Source: an uncultured Ruminococcus sp. (lineage in GTDB: Bacteria > Bacillota > Clostridia > Oscillospirales > Ruminococcaceae). From it: 34,374 bases of DNA. The stretch spans positions 1-34,374 of the forward strand of contig CADAEJ010000004.1 in the NCBI GenBank assembly GCA_902786965.1, written 5' to 3'. Positions 30,529 through 34,374 of the stretch are shown here, in pieces; the first letter of the stretch is position 1, and each line of letters starts with the position of its first letter. The position numbers and the translations under genes are program-made. The notes below the pieces were generated by a model, which saw only the letters and a list, made by a program, of their open reading frames with translations, was not told the DNA's origin and did no database searches.

Positions 30529-30855
30529 CTATTCTCTTATAAACTCTTTATCATTTTGATTTTCCTCTGCCTGCGTATACTTTTCAACACGCATATGCAG
30601 ATCATACTTTTCACGCAGCTGCGCGATAGTGTTCATCATCGCGGATGCGTGGTGTCTGTCTATTGCAGCCTGATCCTCCCAACTGTCTATAAGCAGTACC
30701 GTTTCGCTGTCGTTAATCGGCACAAAATACTCGTAGCGCAAATTTCCCTGCTCGGCGCGTATCTTCTGCGCTGTGCCGCTTTGCTCCATTTCCTGTGCAA
30801 AGGCTCTTGCGCTGCCGTTTTTGCCTGTATAGTATATGTTTACGGTTATGCTCAT
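30529..30855 (-). CDS. ABM-fold putative quinol monooxygenase
   Basis: The 108-residue product (MSITVNIYYTGKNGSARAFA ...) matches the small antibiotic-biosynthesis-monooxygenase fold: FVPINDSETVLLIDSWEDQA, IDRHHASAMM. The W-x-D-Q/A-H pattern near the middle is conserved in the YgiN-like group, cofactor-free enzymes that oxidise quinols or similar small aromatics. The C-terminus is charged (KYTQAEENQNDKEFIRE). It follows hpt by 61 bases and precedes the CPA2 gene closely. Confidence 0.85.
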   Translation of the reverse strand: MSITVNIYYTGKNGSARAFAQEMEQSGTAQKIRAEQGNLRYEYFVPINDSETVLLIDSWEDQAAIDRHHASAMMNTIAQLREKYDLHMRVEKYTQAEENQNDKEFIRE

Positions 30856-30916
30856 ATTTTACCGCCGCCTTTCACAAATTACGGCTCAATGCGGTGCAAA
30901 GAGCCGAATGGTAAGT

Positions 30917-31462
30917 TTAGTCCCCGCCGTACTCGGCGATATACGGAAGTGTTCTGTAATACTCCGCAGCGTCAAGTCCGTAGCCGATAACAAAGTGATC
31001 GGGGATAACGAACAGGGACATATCCGCTTTCATCTCAACAACTCGTCTGTCAGGCTTATCAAGCAGCGTGACAACGTGCAGCGACAGCGGGTTTCTGCCT
31101 TTGAGTATCTCCACCAGCTTTTTGAGTGTTCTGCCCGTATCAATGATATCCTCGGCGATAACAACGTGGTAATTGCTCACGTCGTGGTCAAGGTCCATAA
31201 CGATATTGACCGTACCCGATGAGGAGGTGCCCTCAAAATAGCTCTTTACGCACATAAAGGCGATCTCGCAGGGGACGGTTATCTCGCGGCTGAGATCAGC
31301 CATGAACACATATGCGCCTTTGAGCACGCTGACAAGCAGTATCGGTCTGCCGTCATAGATGGAGTCGATGAACCTGCCTGCTTTTTTTACAGCCTGCTTT
31401 ATCTCCTCCTGCGTGATGAGGACACGCTTTATTCCCTTTTGGTACTGCTCGATACTTTTCAT
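30917..31462 (-). CDS. hpt: Hypoxanthine phosphoribosyltransferase
   Basis: The 181-residue protein has the PRPP-binding motif VVIAEDIIDTGRTL, the flexible loop region FMCVKSYFEGTSSSG, and the purine-binding LDKPDRRVVEMKAD, FVIGYGLD near the end. It salvages hypoxanthine and guanine to IMP and GMP in the cytoplasm. Length is normal (about 175-185). It starts 13 bases after the cellulase stop codon and reads in the same direction, a curious pairing that is probably only a shared transcript. Confidence 0.95.
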   Translation of the reverse strand: MKSIEQYQKGIKRVLITQEEIKQAVKKAGRFIDSIYDGRPILLVSVLKGAYVFMADLSREITVPCEIAFMCVKSYFEGTSSSGTVNIVMDLDHDVSNYHVVIAEDIIDTGRTLKKLVEILKGRNPLSLHVVTLLDKPDRRVVEMKADMSLFVIPDHFVIGYGLDAAEYYRTLPYIAEYGGD

Positions 31463-31475
31463 TGGCTCTCTCCTA

Positions 31476-32885
31476 TCAGGCTGCGTTTGCCGCGTTTGCC
31501 CTGAACAATGTTCTTATCAGCTTGCCGCTTTGTGTGAGCTGGCTCTCGCCTGCGCTTATATTTGAAAGATTTGTACCCGTTCTGAACGCTGATGCAGTTT
31601 CTGCCTTGCCGCAGGCTGACCAGTTGAACCAGCCGACTTTAAGCTTTGAAAGCAGGCTGTACCACTGTCTTGTCTGGCTCTCGTTGAAGCCGCCGTTGCC
31701 GCTTGCATCGCAGGTACCGAACTCGGTAACGAGCACGGGCAGGCCGCTGTTGTAGCACTGCTGCAATCTCTGGCGCAGCCAATCGGTATGGGTATTGGCA
31801 TAGAAATGCAGAGTATAGGCGCAATTGCTGTCTGAAAGCTTATTGCCCACTACCTGGTGGATATCCTGGCTCCAGGTGCCTGTACCGCAGATAACGAGGT
31901 TGTTTGCTCCTGTTTTTCTTATTGCGCTGACGACTGCCTGGCAGTAGGGCTTGATGTTTGATGCCCAGTTCACGCCGCCGTTAGGCTCGTTGCAAAGCTC
32001 GAAGATGACGTTGCTCTGGTTTTTGTATCTGTTCGCCATTTCGGTAAAGAATGCTATCGCTTCGCTCTGGTGCCTCTGCGGATTGCCGTCATTGAGGATA
32101 TGCCAGTCGATGATAACGTACATACCGAGGTTAGTTGCCTGTGCTACGCCGCTTATGACCTTCTGCTTTGCCTGTGCGGCAAAGCCTGAGCCTGTGGTGT
32201 AGCCTCCCCACTCCTCTGTGTACATAGCGATCCTCACCGCGTTGCACTTCCAGTCATCACGCAGGACTTTGAGCGAATTAGCCGAGAGGATGTTTGAAAA
32301 ATCCTCCCACATAATGCCGTGGGTGGACATACCCTGGAGCATGAACACCTGTCCTTTGCTGTCAACGATATGATTGCCGCTGATATGCAGCGCACCGTGT
32401 CTTTGCACAGGTGTTCCCGAGGGGGCGGGAGTTGGCTTGGGCGCTGCTGTGGCGGCTTTGGTGGTCGCCTTTGGAGCAGCGGTGGTCTGCCTTGGTGCAG
32501 CTGCGGTCGTCTGCTGCTTTGCAGTGGTCGCTGCCGGTGCTGCTGTGGTATTCTCGCTCTGCTTGTGCGAGCTGTCGGAGCTGCTTTGCGATGAACTGTC
32601 GGAGCTGCTCTGCGAGCTGTCCTCCTGCGGCTTGGTATTGCCGCTGGGATCGGGAACGTCATAGTCCCACGGGATAACATCGGGTACGTCTGCGCCCGAG
32701 GTGCTGTCATCGCCCTCATCGGCGCTGTCAGAGCTGTCTGCATCGGACGAGGACTCGGTTTGCGACTGTGACGAGCTTTCGGTCTTTTTGCTGTCACTGC
32801 TCGATGAATCGCTCTCGGAACAGCCTGCAAGCAGCATTGTCATCGCTGCGAGCAATGCAAGTATTCTGGTAGATATTTTTTTCAT
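31476..32885 (-). CDS. GH5 endoglucanase lipoprotein
   Basis: GGGAG lies about 12 bases before the ATG. The 469-residue protein begins MKKISTRILALLAAMTMLLAGC, a lipoprotein signal with Cys22. Residues 23-110 are Ser/Asp-rich, then a Thr/Ala/Pro/Gln linker to about 160. The rest is a family-5 glycoside hydrolase: RIAMYTEEWGG, IIDWHILNDGNP, FELCNEPNGGVNW with the acid/base Glu, YTLHFYANTH, and VLVTEFGTCDASGNGG with the nucleophile Glu. Both catalytic Glu residues are present, so it should cut beta-1,4-glucan (cellulose or similar), held on the cell surface by lipid. No dockerin or carbohydrate-binding domain is seen. It is the first gene of the minus-strand run ending at EFR1. Confidence 0.93.
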   Translation of the reverse strand: MKKISTRILALLAAMTMLLAGCSESDSSSSDSKKTESSSQSQTESSSDADSSDSADEGDDSTSGADVPDVIPWDYDVPDPSGNTKPQEDSSQSSSDSSSQSSSDSSHKQSENTTAAPAATTAKQQTTAAAPRQTTAAPKATTKAATAAPKPTPAPSGTPVQRHGALHISGNHIVDSKGQVFMLQGMSTHGIMWEDFSNILSANSLKVLRDDWKCNAVRIAMYTEEWGGYTTGSGFAAQAKQKVISGVAQATNLGMYVIIDWHILNDGNPQRHQSEAIAFFTEMANRYKNQSNVIFELCNEPNGGVNWASNIKPYCQAVVSAIRKTGANNLVICGTGTWSQDIHQVVGNKLSDSNCAYTLHFYANTHTDWLRQRLQQCYNSGLPVLVTEFGTCDASGNGGFNESQTRQWYSLLSKLKVGWFNWSACGKAETASAFRTGTNLSNISAGESQLTQSGKLIRTLFRANAANAA

Positions 32886-33059
32886 ATAAGGACATACTCC
32901 CTTATTATAGTATTGTTCTTAATATACCACTTGTTTGTTTACGTTTTATGACATAATTTGCGGAAATTATTAAAATAATTTATTCACACAATATACTTGA
33001 TGAATACGCGGTTTTGTGCTATCATTCATATTTGGTAAAAACGAATGCGGAGGGAAGAT

Positions 33060-33998
33060 ATGCAGGGCAGGACTCAGGCAAAGGGTGCGCTTTTGCTTTT
33101 GCTCACGGCGCTGATATGGGGCGCGGCGTTCACCGCACAGAGCAAGGGTATGCAGAGCGTACAGGCTTTCACATTTAACGCGGTGCGTATGACGATGGGT
33201 GCGGCGGTGCTTGCGCCGTTCATACTGGTGCGCGGCAGGCTTTCGGCAAAAAAGCTGACTGCGGCGCAGCTTGCAGAAAAGAAGATATCGGACAGAAAGG
33301 CGCTTTGGCAGGGGGCGCTGCTTGGTGTGGTATTCTTTGCGGCGAGCAACATTCAGCAGCACGCATTTTTATACACGCAGTCTGGCAAGATAGCGTTCAT
33401 CACGGCGCTGTACATATTCTTTGTGCCGATATTCAGTCTTTTTATAAAAAAGCGCACGCCGCTGATGACGTGGCTGTGCGTGATACTGGGATTTGCGGGG
33501 CTGTATTTTCTTTGCGTTGACCCAAAGGACATGGGCGGGCTGAACAGGGGCGATCTGCTTGCGATAGGCTGTGCGGCGGTATTTGCCCTGCACATACTGC
33601 TGATAGAAAAGTTCACGGCAGGCTCTGACGGGCTGCGGCTTTCTGCGATGCAGTTCCTTGTGGGCGGGACGCTTTCGGGGATAGCGATGTTCATATTTGA
33701 AGAGCCGAGCATCAACGGCATTTTCGATGCAGCCGTTCCGCTTTTGTACGCGGGTGTGATGAGCTGCGGTGTGGCTTACACCTTGCAGATAATCGGGCAG
33801 AAGTACACCGAGGCAACTGTTGCATCTTTGCTTTTGTGCATGGAGTCGGTATTCGGGGTGCTTTGTGCGGCGGTCATTCTCGGTGAACGGCTTACGGTGC
33901 GTGAGATCATCGGCTGCGCGATAATGTTTACGGCGATAATTCTTTCGCAGTTTTCACAGAAGTTCACCAAGGCAGAAGAAAACAAAAAGACGGCATAA
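33060..33998 (+). CDS. EamA/DMT-family transporter
   Basis: The Met at 33060 follows GGAGGG by 5 bases; the Met 5 codons earlier (33045) lies before that site. The 312-residue protein has ten membrane helices in two EamA repeats. Marks are LLLTALIWGAAFTAQSKGMQ in the first repeat and VGGTLSGIAMFIFEEPSING, then CMESVFGVLCAAVILGERLT in the second. Such proteins export amino acids, nucleosides or drug-like compounds; no substrate can be told. The stop codon lies inside the terminator shared with nadA. Confidence 0.9.
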   Translation: MQGRTQAKGALLLLLTALIWGAAFTAQSKGMQSVQAFTFNAVRMTMGAAVLAPFILVRGRLSAKKLTAAQLAEKKISDRKALWQGALLGVVFFAASNIQQHAFLYTQSGKIAFITALYIFFVPIFSLFIKKRTPLMTWLCVILGFAGLYFLCVDPKDMGGLNRGDLLAIGCAAVFALHILLIEKFTAGSDGLRLSAMQFLVGGTLSGIAMFIFEEPSINGIFDAAVPLLYAGVMSCGVAYTLQIIGQKYTEATVASLLLCMESVFGVLCAAVILGERLTVREIIGCAIMFTAIILSQFSQKFTKAEENKKTA

Positions 33999-34009
33999 AG
34001 CCGTCTTTT
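33985..34009. terminator. Bidirectional terminator between EamA and nadA
   Basis: Arms AAAAGACGGC (33985-33994) and GCCGTCTTTT (34000-34009), T-rich on both strands. Confidence 0.85.
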
Positions 34010-34023
34010 CTTATTATGTGCGA

Positions 34024-34374
34024 TCAACCGCCCAATCTTATCATTTCGTCAATGCAGACCTTTGCTTTTGCTATCTGCTCATGAGTCATTTCTATCTCAA
34101 ACGCTTTGCCGCTGTCCTCGCCGATGCCCTCACAGGTCTTGTAAACGTCCATAAGGGTGGTTATCTTCATATTCGGGCAGATAAGGTCTTTGGACAGCAC
34201 ATAGAACTCCTTGTCGGGATAGCGGTACTGTAAATGCTCGGCGATGGATATTTCGGTGCCGATGATAAATTCCTTTGCGTCCGATTTAGCGGCGAAATCC
34301 ATTATTCCGCTTGTTGAGCCTGCGTAGTCAGCCTGCTCGGTGACCTCGGGTCTGCACTCGGGGTGAACGAGCAC
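34024..34374 (-). CDS. nadA: Quinolinate synthase A, C-terminal part
   Basis: The frame is open to the right edge, so only the last 117 codons are seen. They read VLVHPECRPEV, GSTSGIMDFA, EFIIGTEISI and SKDLICPNMKITTL, the last third of NadA, which joins iminoaspartate and dihydroxyacetone phosphate to form quinolinate for NAD synthesis. The two Cys (in HPECRPE and LICPNMK) are two of the three ligands of its [4Fe-4S] cluster. The gene start and any nadB/nadC neighbours lie outside the window. Confidence 0.93.
   Translation of the reverse strand: MLVHPECRPEVTEQADYAGSTSGIMDFAAKSDAKEFIIGTEISIAEHLQYRYPDKEFYVLSKDLICPNMKITTLMDVYKTCEGIGEDSGKAFEIEMTHEQIAKAKVCIDEMIRLGG

Noticed and set aside
32234-32830. 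198-codon minus-strand frame rich in Pro, Arg and Thr
   Set aside because: It is an alternative frame of the repetitive linker of the GH5 lipoprotein; composition reflects the repeat codons.

Overview
The window looks like the chromosome of an anaerobic gut or rumen member of the Bacillota, most likely a Ruminococcus-type fibre degrader (inference). Supporting signs are strong AGGAGG ribosome binding sites, classic TTGACA/TATAAT promoters, a family-5 cellulase built as a lipoprotein with Ser/Asp-rich and Thr/Ala/Pro-rich linkers, an EFR1-type ferredoxin, a YjdF protein behind a structured leader, and a small Cys protein of the DUF6472 type. No species can be fixed from the sequence alone.

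Layout. Bases 1-1,500 form an AT-rich patch. It opens with a broken copy of a tyrosine recombinase and carries a Ser/Thr-rich lipoprotein and a 51-residue secreted peptide. Bases 1,540-3,136 hold an AlbA/ATPase regulator behind an operator-rich promoter. Bases 3,206-3,440 look like a free-standing structured RNA. Bases 3,505-12,208 are ordinary accessory chromosome: membrane-anchored MutS-like ATPase, a P5C-reductase-like protein, yjdF with its probable riboswitch, a degenerate PAP2 protein overlapping an XRE regulator, rsgA, a methyltransferase behind a possible leader-peptide attenuator, and a nucleoside phosphorylase.

Bases 12,250-21,131 are a minus-strand island of orphan genes: an endonuclease/exonuclease/phosphatase-fold protein, a BspA-type LRR protein, several small unknown proteins, a metallophosphoesterase, and an unusual fusion of a sigma-70 region 2-like domain to an HTH-WYL regulator. 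The island shows modular rearrangement. Two unrelated genes share a nearly identical 5' module. A collapsed copy of two neighbouring genes lies 2.4 kb away. A relic of a third gene lies 3 kb from its intact paralogue.

Bases 21,402-25,412 are mobile-element debris: an IS3-type transposase tail, an AAA/DUF4143 ATPase with three exactly 33-bp-phased palindromes at its promoter, two small genes, and a tyrosine recombinase broken by a deletion-frameshift. The recombinase stops about 280 bp from the 3' end of a tRNA-Ser(GGA). The first 97 bases of the window exactly repeat part of this recombinase, so a second copy lies at or just beyond the left edge and the roughly 25 kb between them is bounded by direct repeats.

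Bases 25,696-34,374 look like core chromosome: tRNA-Ser, a small Cys protein, a MarR regulator, an NhaC-type antiporter, a compact minus-strand run (GH5 cellulase, hpt, ABM-fold monooxygenase, CPA2 antiporter, EFR1 ferredoxin), an EamA transporter and the end of nadA.
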